Assembly (NCBI GenBank): GCA_020351995.1
Contig: CP070674.1
Coordinates: 319,261-383,260, forward strand
Direction of reading: 5' to 3'
Source of the DNA: Candidatus Zixiibacteriota bacterium
GTDB taxonomy: Bacteria > Zixibacteria > MSB-5A5 > GN15 > FEB-12
DNA length: 64,000 nt
Part shown: positions 1 to 8,431 of the stretch, piece by piece
How positions within the stretch are numbered: position 1 is the first letter of the stretch
Layout: each line of letters begins with the position of its first letter
The notes under the pieces: model-generated
The model's input: the letters and a program-made list of their open reading frames with translations, nothing else
The model's database searches: none
Told to the model about the DNA's origin: nothing
Program-made: the position numbers and the translations under genes

Positions 1-657
1 GGAGAGCAGGCCTGTTTTGAGCTGGGTGTTCACGGCCTTCACCCGGATGTTGTGTATCAACTGGGCAAACTCAACTTCCGTACCTCCTACGGACAGAACG
101 TCCTTTCGCACGCGAAAGAAGTCGCCGTGCTGGCCGGATTGATGGCGGCTGAGCTGGAGCTCGACGATGTTTTGGCCAAGAGATGTGGTTTACTGCACGA
201 TATTGGAAAGGCCATTGACCGGGAGACGGAAGGTACCCATACCGCTATCGGTGCGGACTTCGTTCGCCGTTACAAGGAAAACGAAATCCTGGTGAATGCG
301 ATCGAGTCTCATCATGGTGACGTGCCCATGAACAGTCCTTACCCGATCCTGGTCCAGGCGGCTGACGCCATTTCCGGGGCGCGCCCGGGTGCCCGCAGGG
401 AACCGCTCGAGGCGTATATTAAACGACTGCAACAGCTGGAAGAGCTTGCCGACAGCTTCAAGGGCGTATCCAAGGCTTACGCTATTCAGGCCGGCCGGGA
501 GGTCCGCGTAATTGTGGAGAATGAATCCCTTGACGATCTGGCCTGTTCGATTCTCGCCGGCGATCTGGCTGAGAAGATCGAGAAGGAAATGCAGTATCCG
601 GGACAAATCAAAGTTACGGTTATAAGAGAGACGCGCGCCACCGAGTTCGCCAAATAA
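1..657 (+). CDS. rny: Ribonuclease Y, 3' part
   Basis: This is the C-terminal part of RNase Y, the membrane-anchored endoribonuclease that starts mRNA decay. The reading frame is open from base 1, so the gene begins upstream of the window; the N-terminal membrane segment, coiled coil and KH domain are outside. The HD phosphohydrolase domain is visible: [16 protein letters not shown], the metal-binding [10 protein letters not shown], the ESHHGD pair and the distal [18 protein letters not shown]. The protein ends in [20 protein letters not shown], which is diagnostic of the family. The GTG at 52 is an internal codon, not a start. The next gene is ymdB, the same order as in Bacillus, which supports the call. 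Identification is firm; only completeness is lacking. Confidence 0.96.
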   Translation, partial: GEQACFELGVHGLHPDVVYQLGKLNFRTSYGQNVLSHAKEVAVLAGLMAAELELDDVLAKRCGLLHDIGKAIDRETEGTHTAIGADFVRRYKENEILVNAIESHHGDVPMNSPYPILVQAADAISGARPGARREPLEAYIKRLQQLEELADSFKGVSKAYAIQAGREVRVIVENESLDDLACSILAGDLAEKIEKEMQYPGQIKVTVIRETRATEFAK

Positions 658-761
658 TTGCTTGTATCGGGTGTCCGCCACCCGTTATATACATAATGCC
701 GGCTGATTGCGGCGGAGACAGCCGGCTCTTGCCCTCGCTCCGCCTTAGAAAGATTTACTTA

Positions 762-1595
762 ATGACGCCGTTTACGATTCTCTTTATCGCTGACATCTGC
801 GGTAAAGCCGGACGTCAGGCTGCCGCGCATCTGACCAAACCGCTGCGCGAGAGATTCCAGGCCGACTATGTAATTGCCAATGTGGAAAACGCCGCCGGGG
901 GATTCGGCATAACGACGGAAATGTCGCGCAAGATTTTCAGTTACGGGGTGGACGTACAAACCTCCGGAAACCATATCTGGGACAGGATGGATATCGTTAA
1001 GTACCTTGACACCCGGCCCCGTTTGCTGCGCCCGGCCAACTATCCACCCACAGCGCCGGGTATGGGCTCGTTTATCGACAGCGTCGATGATGTGAAAATC
1101 GGTATCCTCAACCTGATGGGCAGAACCTACATGAAAGATATCGACTGCCCCTTCAAGGTCGCTGATCGTGAACTGACTGCTATGCGTAAACATACCAACG
1201 TCATCTTCGTAGATTTCCATGCCGAGGCAACCTCCGAAAAGCAGGCCCTGACTTATTACCTCGATGGTTTGGTCTCGGCCATCATAGGCACTCACACTCA
1301 CGTTCAGACCGCCGATGAAAAGATAACGCGGCGGGGGACAGCCTATATCACAGACGCGGGTATGACTGGTCCTCACGAGTCGGTTATAGGTATGGAAGTC
1401 AAGCCGTCGGTGGAACGGTTTCTGACCGGAATGCCCATTCGCTTTTCTACGGCCAGTGAAGACGTCAAGATTTCCGGGGTAGTTGTCAAGATAGACCGCC
1501 AGACCGGGGAGGCGCTGTCGATCGAGAGATTCAAAGAGGACTTCGACCTCGAAGCCTTCCAGAATAAGAACCATAACGACGAACCAGAAGATTAA
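762..1595 (+). CDS. ymdB: YmdB-family metallophosphoesterase
   Basis: A 277-residue calcineurin-like metallophosphoesterase of the YmdB (TIGR00282) family, known as a cyclic-nucleotide phosphodiesterase that affects biofilm and motility decisions in Bacillus. Visible metal-site motifs, in order, are FIADICGKAGR near the N-terminus, VENAAGGFGIT, TSGNHIWD, VDFHAEATSEK and IGTHTHVQTAD, followed by the family signature ITDAGMTGPHESVIG. I start it at ATG 762 rather than the upstream in-frame ATG 696, because family members begin directly with the beta strand leading to the first Asp, and the 22 extra residues have no family look. It follows rny by about 100 bases and is probably cotranscribed with it. 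The cellular role here is inferred from the family. Confidence 0.93.
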   Translation: MTPFTILFIADICGKAGRQAAAHLTKPLRERFQADYVIANVENAAGGFGITTEMSRKIFSYGVDVQTSGNHIWDRMDIVKYLDTRPRLLRPANYPPTAPGMGSFIDSVDDVKIGILNLMGRTYMKDIDCPFKVADRELTAMRKHTNVIFVDFHAEATSEKQALTYYLDGLVSAIIGTHTHVQTADEKITRRGTAYITDAGMTGPHESVIGMEVKPSVERFLTGMPIRFSTASEDVKISGVVVKIDRQTGEALSIERFKEDFDLEAFQNKNHNDEPED

Positions 1596-1613
1596 AGTAT
1601 AACATTAGATGTG

Positions 1614-2498
1614 ATGGCACAAATAATTGAAGGCAGGGAAGTTGCGAAAAAGATTAAGCGGGAACTAAAACCCCGTATCGCGGCTCTTAAAGATGCCGGC
1701 ACAACGCCGGGGTTGGCTACGGTGCTGGTCGGAGATGACCCGGCGTCAGAAACGTATGTCAATAGCAAGGCCCGTACGTGCGAGAAACTGGGCATGTACT
1801 CTCAGGTCATTCGCAGGGAAGCGGGTATCAGACAGGATGAACTGGAGGATATTGTTCGCTCGCTTAACGAGAACCCTGATATACACGGCATACTGGTTCA
1901 GTCCCCACTGCCGTCGCATATGGACGAATTAGCGGTCACACTGACGATCATTCCGGAGAAAGACGTTGATGGATTTCATCCTTACAACGTGGGTATGATG
2001 CTGATCGGCCGCGGTGACTTGTTACCCTGTACTCCCTACGGGATAATCAAACTTCTCGAGTACTATGGGATCGACCCGTCCGGGAAGGAAGTGGTGGTCG
2101 TGGGCCGATCCAATATAGTCGGGAAGCCGGTCGCGGCATTGCTTATGCAGAAGGCTAAGATGGCCAACGCGACGGTTACAGTGGCACATTCACGGAGTCA
2201 CAATCTTCCCGAGATAACGCGTCGGGCAGACATACTCATTGCCGCGATTGGAAAGCCTGAGTTCATTTCCGGCGACATGGTGAAGGACGGTGTTGTCATC
2301 ATCGATGTTGGGGTTAATCGAGTCGACGATCCCGGTTCCGAGAAAGGCTACCGCCTGGTGGGAGATGTGCAGTTCGACCAGTGTAGCCAGCGGGCATCCT
2401 ATATAACTCCTGTTCCGGGGGGAATTGGGCCTATGACAATCGCCATGTTAATGTCTAATACAGTCACGGCGGCTGAGAGGCTAAGCCGAAGGGGGTAA
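1614..2498 (+). CDS. folD: Bifunctional methylenetetrahydrofolate dehydrogenase/cyclohydrolase
   Basis: FolD interconverts 5,10-methylene-THF and 10-formyl-THF in the cytosol (NADP-dependent dehydrogenase plus cyclohydrolase). The 294-residue length is normal. Visible signatures are ETYVNSKARTCEKLGM with the catalytic Tyr/Lys, the substrate loop VQSPLP, DVDGFHPYNVG with the conserved Asp, the nucleotide-binding VVVGRSNIVGKPVAALL, and PGGIGPMTIAMLMSNTV at the C-terminus. A GTG at 1611 directly precedes ATG 1614; either could be the start. The gap to ymdB is 18 bases, so rny-ymdB-folD looks like one operon. Supply of formyl-THF links it loosely to the purine genes purD/purE at 36-38 kb, but they are not adjacent. 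Confidence 0.96.
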   Translation: MAQIIEGREVAKKIKRELKPRIAALKDAGTTPGLATVLVGDDPASETYVNSKARTCEKLGMYSQVIRREAGIRQDELEDIVRSLNENPDIHGILVQSPLPSHMDELAVTLTIIPEKDVDGFHPYNVGMMLIGRGDLLPCTPYGIIKLLEYYGIDPSGKEVVVVGRSNIVGKPVAALLMQKAKMANATVTVAHSRSHNLPEITRRADILIAAIGKPEFISGDMVKDGVVIIDVGVNRVDDPGSEKGYRLVGDVQFDQCSQRASYITPVPGGIGPMTIAMLMSNTVTAAERLSRRG

Positions 2499-2696
2499 AA
2501 TCTGGCACTCCTGCAAAGCCGGTGAATAATAGTGCAACCTATTACATACTCATAGATTACTTCTGGCAGCAGGTAGCCCGTGGAGCCGGGCACCAAAGAT
2601 TTTTCGGTTCTTTTTCGGTTTTGTAAGTTATATTTTAGTAGAAGATTAGCTATTACTACATGCCTTCTGGAGGGGGAACAATTTTCCCTTCCCATT

Positions 2697-2725
2697 TTGA
2701 CATATGGCCCGGCCTGAGGCATAAG
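2697..2725 (+). promoter_or_regulatory. Probable sigma-70-type promoter
   Basis: In the 290-base gap after folD, a perfect TTGACA (2697-2702) is followed after 17 bases by CATAAG (2720-2725; four of six match TATAAT). It is followed by a T-rich stretch and the start codon at 2789, which has an AAGGAA ribosome site. It would drive the 2789-11262 unit. The rest of the gap holds AT-rich sequence and a GC hairpin (2576-2591) without a good T-run. Confidence 0.45.
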
Positions 2726-2788
2726 GTTTGCTTTTTTTAGGTCGGGTTACTATAGCGCTTTCAGTCTGATAAGGAATACCGTTACCCG

Positions 2789-5700
2789 ATGAGACGTTTT
2801 CAGTTGGTTTTTCTCATATTCTTTGCTCTTGTAGCATTATTGCCCACTCAGACCCGCGCCCAGGCAGGTGATCTTTCCCTGATTTCCGACCTTGATTCTT
2901 TGCTCGCCACTCTCGGGGTGGCGGAAACGGGGGCCGATGAGAATCTCATTGATCTCGTTGTTACCCCCGATGTTTCCGTAGCCGGTGTTGCAACCGCCTA
3001 CCGGATTGACTTCAAAATAGAGCAGTTCACATACGACTTGATAAAAAACGGAGGCCTGAAATTCGCCTTTCCGGAGGGGTTCGATCTCAGCTTGATTCAG
3101 GTGATAGAGATATCTGATAATTATGAGCCGCTCGAATTGGAGGTGGAACGCTTTAGCATCGACGGACAGCTTCTGACAATCCATCTTCAGCAGATCCATC
3201 AGGATGATATAATCTTCTCTGATGACCTCACCTATATTGATGTTGTTCTGAATATCTCGAATATCGGTAACCCGGTAGTAGCTGGTGACTATCAGATCGC
3301 GGCCGTTGCGTTCAAACAGAGTAACGCTATTATTGCCGGTCCGACTTTTTCTGAGCCGTTTAGTATAGAGTCGAGCAACCTCCAGTCAATAGTTGTCAGC
3401 CCGTCGGCTGATACGACTCTGATCGCAGGCGACGATCTTACCTTTGCTGCTGAGGGTTTCGACGCCTTCGGTAACGAGATTGTTGATCTGGTTTTCTCCT
3501 GGTCGCTCGATTGCGGCGACTGTATAGGAACCCTTAATGGTTCCACACTCCTTGCGACCACCCCCGGACAAGCTCGCGTTCAGGCGACAGTGGGGGACAT
3601 TACCGGAACATCCGGCTTAATCACGGTTCTGACGGGCGCTCTTGACCGCATGGATCTGGTTATTGACCCGACTCAGTTTGTGGGACATCCCTTTCGCGGC
3701 TCGGGCTCGATTGCCCTGTATGACGCCTTTGACAACCCCGTAATCGACTATTCGCTTTCACAGGAACCGATTTCGCTAGTGTCTTCGATCGGATCGTTGT
3801 CTCCCGATGTGCTGGCAGATGACGCCCTGTTAAGCGATAACATAGTCCAGTTGCTACCGGCCGGGATTGTCTATAACGGTCTGTCGGGCGCGGTGAATAT
3901 TCGCGCGGAGAATGCCCAGATATTGTCAAACCCGGTTTTGGTCTCGTTTAACGGCTATGATATCCTTGACGCGCTTGATAACACCGGTGAAACAATCAGC
4001 TCCGTGTACGCCGACGGGTGGTCGATCACGAATCTTGTCAATGTGGTAATACACCGGCAGGGTGATGTGGCACCTTCGGGATTCGTCCGGGTGCGCACAC
4101 GCTTTCTGTCGCACCCGCAGTCAGTGGAACTGGGATTCGAGGCCAACCAGCTGAATTACGGAGTTGATACCGTTGAATCAACATTGCCCGCTATTGAACA
4201 TCCCTCCAGTACGGATACAATTCTCGTGGTAGTTGAGGCCGAGTTCGAGTTCGACGGCACCACTTATGGCACGGTCGACTCATCGTTGTTCCCGGTGACC
4301 GTAGTGTCGCTTGACGCGTTCAGTTTTGTTCCGGGCTCGTTCAAGCCCGATTCGATCATTGAAGAAATCCCGTTCCCGATTTCTTTCGATGTGTTCTCCC
4401 AAGGATTCGCACTCCCCATCGATAGCGCTTCTGTGACGGTCCGGTTACTGGATGCCCCGGCTCCATACGGAACCACACTGGCGACGCTCTACAACGGACC
4501 GGCAGCACCGACCCTGGTTGGAGTTGGTACGGTGAGGTTTGAAGACCTTATTGGGGTACTGCCGCAATCAGTAGTCGAAATCAATGACTACTATTTCGTG
4601 GACGCCACGCCAACCATGTTCTCAGGCGCCACGGTGCTTACGGTTGAGGAGTTTCTGGTTGACTCGCTGTATGTACTGCGGCGGCCGCAACTTTCGGTTG
4701 ATCCGGCGACACTGATTCCCACCACGGTTTCGGCGGGGTCGATAGTCTCGTTCAGGTTTTCCCTCTTCGCCGATAGCGAAATACCGCTGGATTTCGTTTC
4801 CGAAGGCTCATCATTCACGGTCATAGGCGCAGGCTTTTCCACCAGCACCAGCCTGAATCTGCCAGGTAGTCGAATCAACCCCGGCATAAATGAATTCACC
4901 ACCGAAGGAGTCTTCATACCACAATCCCAGTTGGGTAGCGCTCTGAATACGGCGGCCGAAATTCGATACAGCATACCCGGAGTTTCGGGAGAATTTTCTT
5001 TAGAAACCGATTTTGATCAGATATCGATAACAGTTACAGCGCTTCCAGCCATTAAAGTCATTGCCGTTGAGGCTATTGCTCCGAATGCGCCAAAGGTAAA
5101 TACCGGGCAGCAATTCCAGATATCGGCAGTAGTGGGTAATGTCAGTCCGACCCCGGTTTCCGCTCTGGGGGTGCTGGCTGCCAGTGACGGGTCATCGGAA
5201 TTCGACCCGGCTCCCATCTTTGTAAACCTCGGGGCTTTTGAAACCACGGAAGTCGTATGGGATGTGACCGCGGCTGATCTGCCCAACCCGGCCGAGATCT
5301 TCGTGATTAGTGTCGAACATAGCGGTATAATTCTTCTGCCACCTGACGATAACGTCGCTTTAGTCACTATTCAGACTCCAGCCGACCTGGACCTCACTTA
5401 CAGTGTCTTTGGGGCCGAGAATGGTCTTATCGATTACGGTAACGACCTGTCCCTGACAGTAGAGTTGGTCAATTACGGATCCGCCGAGGTCGCCAGCACG
5501 GAGTACATACTCGCTGCAGAAGGTTTTGATCTCGACGGACCCGATACCCTTCGCGGGGGAGTTAGTGTTGACAAGCATATTGACTTCTCGTTCGTGGCTC
5601 CGCAGCGAGACACAACACTTACCCTGTCTTTCACCCTGACTGCGGTACCGGTCGATCAAAATTCGGGGGCCAGAGCACTCATCGGAGACACTTCATTTTC

Positions 5701-6544
5701 GGTATCGGTCACAGTGATATCGGCGGAGGCAAGTCTCTTTATCGAGGTTTCGCAACTCGGGACGAGCCTGATTCTGCCCGGCACACAAAAAGATATATTC
5801 CAGCTCGATCTTATGAATACCGGAATATCCTCAGCGACGACGTTCCAGATAAACGGACTAACGCTGGTTGTGAAGGACTCGCAAGGGAGACCACTTCAGG
5901 CCGCGGAGGTATTCGAGATCGGCAACACGGCTTTCTATGAGGGGGGGTTGCGAATTTCCACGGAGGAGGTCCTGGATAGCGCTCTCGTTTTTACGTTTGA
6001 CAATTTCATTGTTGAGCCACAGGCGGAACGGACAATTGTCCTGAAAGCTGAATTCCGAACAAGCACCGTCCCCGCCATTATTCTGGAGATGCCCCGGGAC
6101 GGACTGGATGCGAAGTTTATTTATCCGCCCAATTCCGGGATGTCCCCGGAGGTCGCCTCCAACGTCGAGGAAGGTGAGTCCCTGCTCACTGAGGCGCTGA
6201 CAGTTACCAGCGCCAACTTCGAGGGCTCGTTCATGATTCAAAATAATCCCTACAATCCAGAGGATCTCGACAGTGAGCGGGCTACGGCACGCTTCGCCTA
6301 TGTGTTAATGGAAGACGCCAATATTGAATTCCGAATCTTCACTCTGACGGGTGAGGAAGTGTACTCGGCCGATTACGCCGCCGGTAGCGAGGAAGGTATG
6401 GGAAATCCGGACGATCCCAACGAGATAGAGTGGAACGGTCGGAACAATGATGGCCGGATAGTTATGAACGGAGTCTATATTGCCCTGATAAAGAACGTGG
6501 ATAGTGGTGAGACGGCAACCGTAAAGATAGCGGTGGTGAAGTGA
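2789..6544 (+). CDS. Large secreted protein with Ig-like region and FlgD-type C-terminal domain
   Basis: A 1251-residue exported protein of unknown specific function. A signal peptide is clear: MRR, a hydrophobic stretch, then a cut near TRAQ-AG at residue 25. Around residues 200-285 there is a bacterial Ig-like stretch (IVVSPSADTTLIAGDDLTF and following). The middle is beta-rich, Thr/Val/Asp-rich repeats reminiscent of CARDB/Ig modules (for example QLDLMNTGISSATTFQINGL). The last ~100 residues, from about FMIQNNPYNPE, contain FRIFTLTGEEVYS and IEWNGRNNDGRIVMNGVYIA, typical of the FlgD-like/type IX C-terminal domain. There are few Lys and almost no Cys, as usual for surface proteins. Its stop codon overlaps the start of the PorV-like gene, so the two are translationally coupled; I infer export or surface attachment together with that protein. 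Confidence 0.85.
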   Translation: MRRFQLVFLIFFALVALLPTQTRAQAGDLSLISDLDSLLATLGVAETGADENLIDLVVTPDVSVAGVATAYRIDFKIEQFTYDLIKNGGLKFAFPEGFDLSLIQVIEISDNYEPLELEVERFSIDGQLLTIHLQQIHQDDIIFSDDLTYIDVVLNISNIGNPVVAGDYQIAAVAFKQSNAIIAGPTFSEPFSIESSNLQSIVVSPSADTTLIAGDDLTFAAEGFDAFGNEIVDLVFSWSLDCGDCIGTLNGSTLLATTPGQARVQATVGDITGTSGLITVLTGALDRMDLVIDPTQFVGHPFRGSGSIALYDAFDNPVIDYSLSQEPISLVSSIGSLSPDVLADDALLSDNIVQLLPAGIVYNGLSGAVNIRAENAQILSNPVLVSFNGYDILDALDNTGETISSVYADGWSITNLVNVVIHRQGDVAPSGFVRVRTRFLSHPQSVELGFEANQLNYGVDTVESTLPAIEHPSSTDTILVVVEAEFEFDGTTYGTVDSSLFPVTVVSLDAFSFVPGSFKPDSIIEEIPFPISFDVFSQGFALPIDSASVTVRLLDAPAPYGTTLATLYNGPAAPTLVGVGTVRFEDLIGVLPQSVVEINDYYFVDATPTMFSGATVLTVEEFLVDSLYVLRRPQLSVDPATLIPTTVSAGSIVSFRFSLFADSEIPLDFVSEGSSFTVIGAGFSTSTSLNLPGSRINPGINEFTTEGVFIPQSQLGSALNTAAEIRYSIPGVSGEFSLETDFDQISITVTALPAIKVIAVEAIAPNAPKVNTGQQFQISAVVGNVSPTPVSALGVLAASDGSSEFDPAPIFVNLGAFETTEVVWDVTAADLPNPAEIFVISVEHSGIILLPPDDNVALVTIQTPADLDLTYSVFGAENGLIDYGNDLSLTVELVNYGSAEVASTEYILAAEGFDLDGPDTLRGGVSVDKHIDFSFVAPQRDTTLTLSFTLTAVPVDQNSGARALIGDTSFSVSVTVISAEASLFIEVSQLGTSLILPGTQKDIFQLDLMNTGISSATTFQINGLTLVVKDSQGRPLQAAEVFEIGNTAFYEGGLRISTEEVLDSALVFTFDNFIVEPQAERTIVLKAEFRTSTVPAIILEMPRDGLDAKFIYPPNSGMSPEVASNVEEGESLLTEALTVTSANFEGSFMIQNNPYNPEDLDSERATARFAYVLMEDANIEFRIFTLTGEEVYSADYAAGSEEGMGNPDDPNEIEWNGRNNDGRIVMNGVYIALIKNVDSGETATVKIAVVK

Positions 6545-8373
6545 TGCGCTGGATCGGATATGCCATATTGCCGTGTTTGGTCATTCTGGCCACTTCGCCC
6601 CTGTATGCCAGCGACGCCGGCCAGGAGTCCCCGTTTTCAGTCGGTATCGGAGCCCGTGCTCTGGCTCTGGGCGGAGGCTTCACGTCACTGGCCGACGATG
6701 CGACCACGATATATTACAATCCCGCCGGACTGCCCCTTCTTGAATTCCAGGAAATTTCGCTGATGCACATGGACCTGGTCGAAGGTACCATTTACGATTA
6801 CGCCGGATGGGTGTATCCGGATATGAAGCTGGGTGGTTTCGGTATTGCTTATATGCGTATCGGGACCGGCGACATTATTCGCCGGGATAATTATGCCCCC
6901 CAAGGGACGTTTGACTACGCTCACTGGCAGCTTCTAATTGGATACGGTCAGCGACTGCAGGGTGGTCTGGCCGTTGGGCTGAACTTCAAACTGGTAAATC
7001 AGACACTTGATGACCTGTCAGACTACGGCTTTGGCTTTGATGTGGGCATGCTGGCCCGCTTCAGCAAGCATATTTCGGCGGGGGTGACTGTTCGCGACAT
7101 GGTTCCTCCGGAGTTGGAACTTAGTCAAACCTCGGAGATAACACCTATCACGGTGGCCGGCGGCTTGTCAGTCAGGGATATAACTGTCGGAGGTCCTGTA
7201 CACGTTACTGGGAACCTTGAGATGGAAAAAATAGAGAATCGTGATATGCGCATTCACGGGGGAACAGAGCTGGTAATAAGCGGTAACTACGCTCTGCGGG
7301 CCGGCTATGACAGGGACAATTTCTCGGCGGGAGCGGGCCTCAAGGTGGGGCGCCTGAAGGTGGACTACGCTTACAAGATTCTGGATTACCTCGGTGACAG
7401 CCAACGGTTTTCACTGTCATTCCTTCTGGGAGCTTCCATTACGGAGCAGCGTGAAAGAGCAGCTCTTGAGCAGCAGCAACAGGGCACGGTACTCCTGGAG
7501 GACGAGCGGCAACGCCAATTCGAATTCTATAGGGAGAAGGCCGAAGATTTCTATTCCCGCTTCCGCCTGGATTCGGCCCTGGCCTACTACCAGAGAGCCC
7601 TGGCATTCGATGAGGATAATGAGGAAATTATCGGTCTGATCGCGGCCATCGAGAATTCCATGACGGTTCAGCTCGAGCAGCAGCGTAGAATCCGGCAGAC
7701 GAGGATGGAACTGCAGAAATCCATTGAGAACTACTATGCTCAGGCGCAGACTTTCTTCTCGAAGAAATACTACCAGGCGGCTCTGGATATGCTGGAGCTG
7801 ATATTCGATATCAACCCGGACCATGTTGATGCCGTTGACCTGAAACGATCAATCGAGCAGGCTATCACAAAGGATATCGCCGAGATGTTCGAAAGCGCCG
7901 AACGGGCGGAAAGAGACGGGAATACCGTGCGGGCGCTGGAAGCCTATGGTCGGATTCTCGAATTAGAACCGGCGAACGCCGAGGCGATTGCTGCCCGCGA
8001 CAGGCTGGCCGAGAGCCTGGACATTGCCCAGCAACTCAACAAGGGCATCGAATATTACAACGCTAACGATTTCCACAGAGCCAGGACGGCCTTCTCCGCT
8101 GTGCTGATTAGTGACCGACAGAATCCGGTGGCACTTGAATATCTAAAGAAGATGGCGGTTGACAGCGAGCAGGCTACCACCCTTGAGGATCTGCAGAAGG
8201 ATAAAGAAATCTGGCAGGTGTATCTGGATGGACTCCGGTTTATGCGGAATAACGAGTATCAGAAAGCCATAGATGCCTGGAACCGGGTTCTGGAGGTCTA
8301 CCCGAACAACGTCAACACACTGGAGAATATCGAGCAGGCGCAACTTCGTATGCAATCCGAGGAGTCCCGATAA
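6544..8373 (+). CDS. PorV/PorQ-like outer-membrane protein fused to TPR domain
   Basis: A 609-residue protein in two halves. After a signal peptide (…SPLYASDAG), residues 25-300 match the PorV/PorQ (UPF0164) style: FSVGIGARALALGGGFTSLA, ATTIYYNPAGLPLL, and a run of amphipathic barrel strands up to FSLSFLLGASI. Such proteins are 14-stranded FadL-like barrels; PorV works in type IX secretion. From about 320, Gln/Glu/Arg-rich helices follow, with several tetratricopeptide-like repeats (SALAYYQRALAFDEDNEE, ALEAYGRILELEPANAEA, KAIDAWNRVLEVYPNNVN). The start is ATG 6544, overlapping the upstream TGA (GTG 6541 is the alternative). The barrel-plus-TPR fusion is the odd feature; the TPR part would lie in the periplasm. 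No ribosome site of its own is obvious, which fits coupled translation. Confidence 0.85.
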   Translation: MRWIGYAILPCLVILATSPLYASDAGQESPFSVGIGARALALGGGFTSLADDATTIYYNPAGLPLLEFQEISLMHMDLVEGTIYDYAGWVYPDMKLGGFGIAYMRIGTGDIIRRDNYAPQGTFDYAHWQLLIGYGQRLQGGLAVGLNFKLVNQTLDDLSDYGFGFDVGMLARFSKHISAGVTVRDMVPPELELSQTSEITPITVAGGLSVRDITVGGPVHVTGNLEMEKIENRDMRIHGGTELVISGNYALRAGYDRDNFSAGAGLKVGRLKVDYAYKILDYLGDSQRFSLSFLLGASITEQRERAALEQQQQGTVLLEDERQRQFEFYREKAEDFYSRFRLDSALAYYQRALAFDEDNEEIIGLIAAIENSMTVQLEQQRRIRQTRMELQKSIENYYAQAQTFFSKKYYQAALDMLELIFDINPDHVDAVDLKRSIEQAITKDIAEMFESAERAERDGNTVRALEAYGRILELEPANAEAIAARDRLAESLDIAQQLNKGIEYYNANDFHRARTAFSAVLISDRQNPVALEYLKKMAVDSEQATTLEDLQKDKEIWQVYLDGLRFMRNNEYQKAIDAWNRVLEVYPNNVNTLENIEQAQLRMQSEESR

Positions 8374-8431
8374 GCGGTGGCTTTCCGTTTTTAAATGGAC
8401 GGCTCGGCGCTTCCCGATTACTTTCTTTATT

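Noticed and set aside
759-1574. 271-codon antisense frame opposite ymdB
   Set aside because: Shadow of the real gene; its translation is without recognisable domains.
2504-2516. TGGCACTCCTGCA after folD as sigma-54 promoter
   Set aside because: The GG-to-GC distance is seven bases, not ten.
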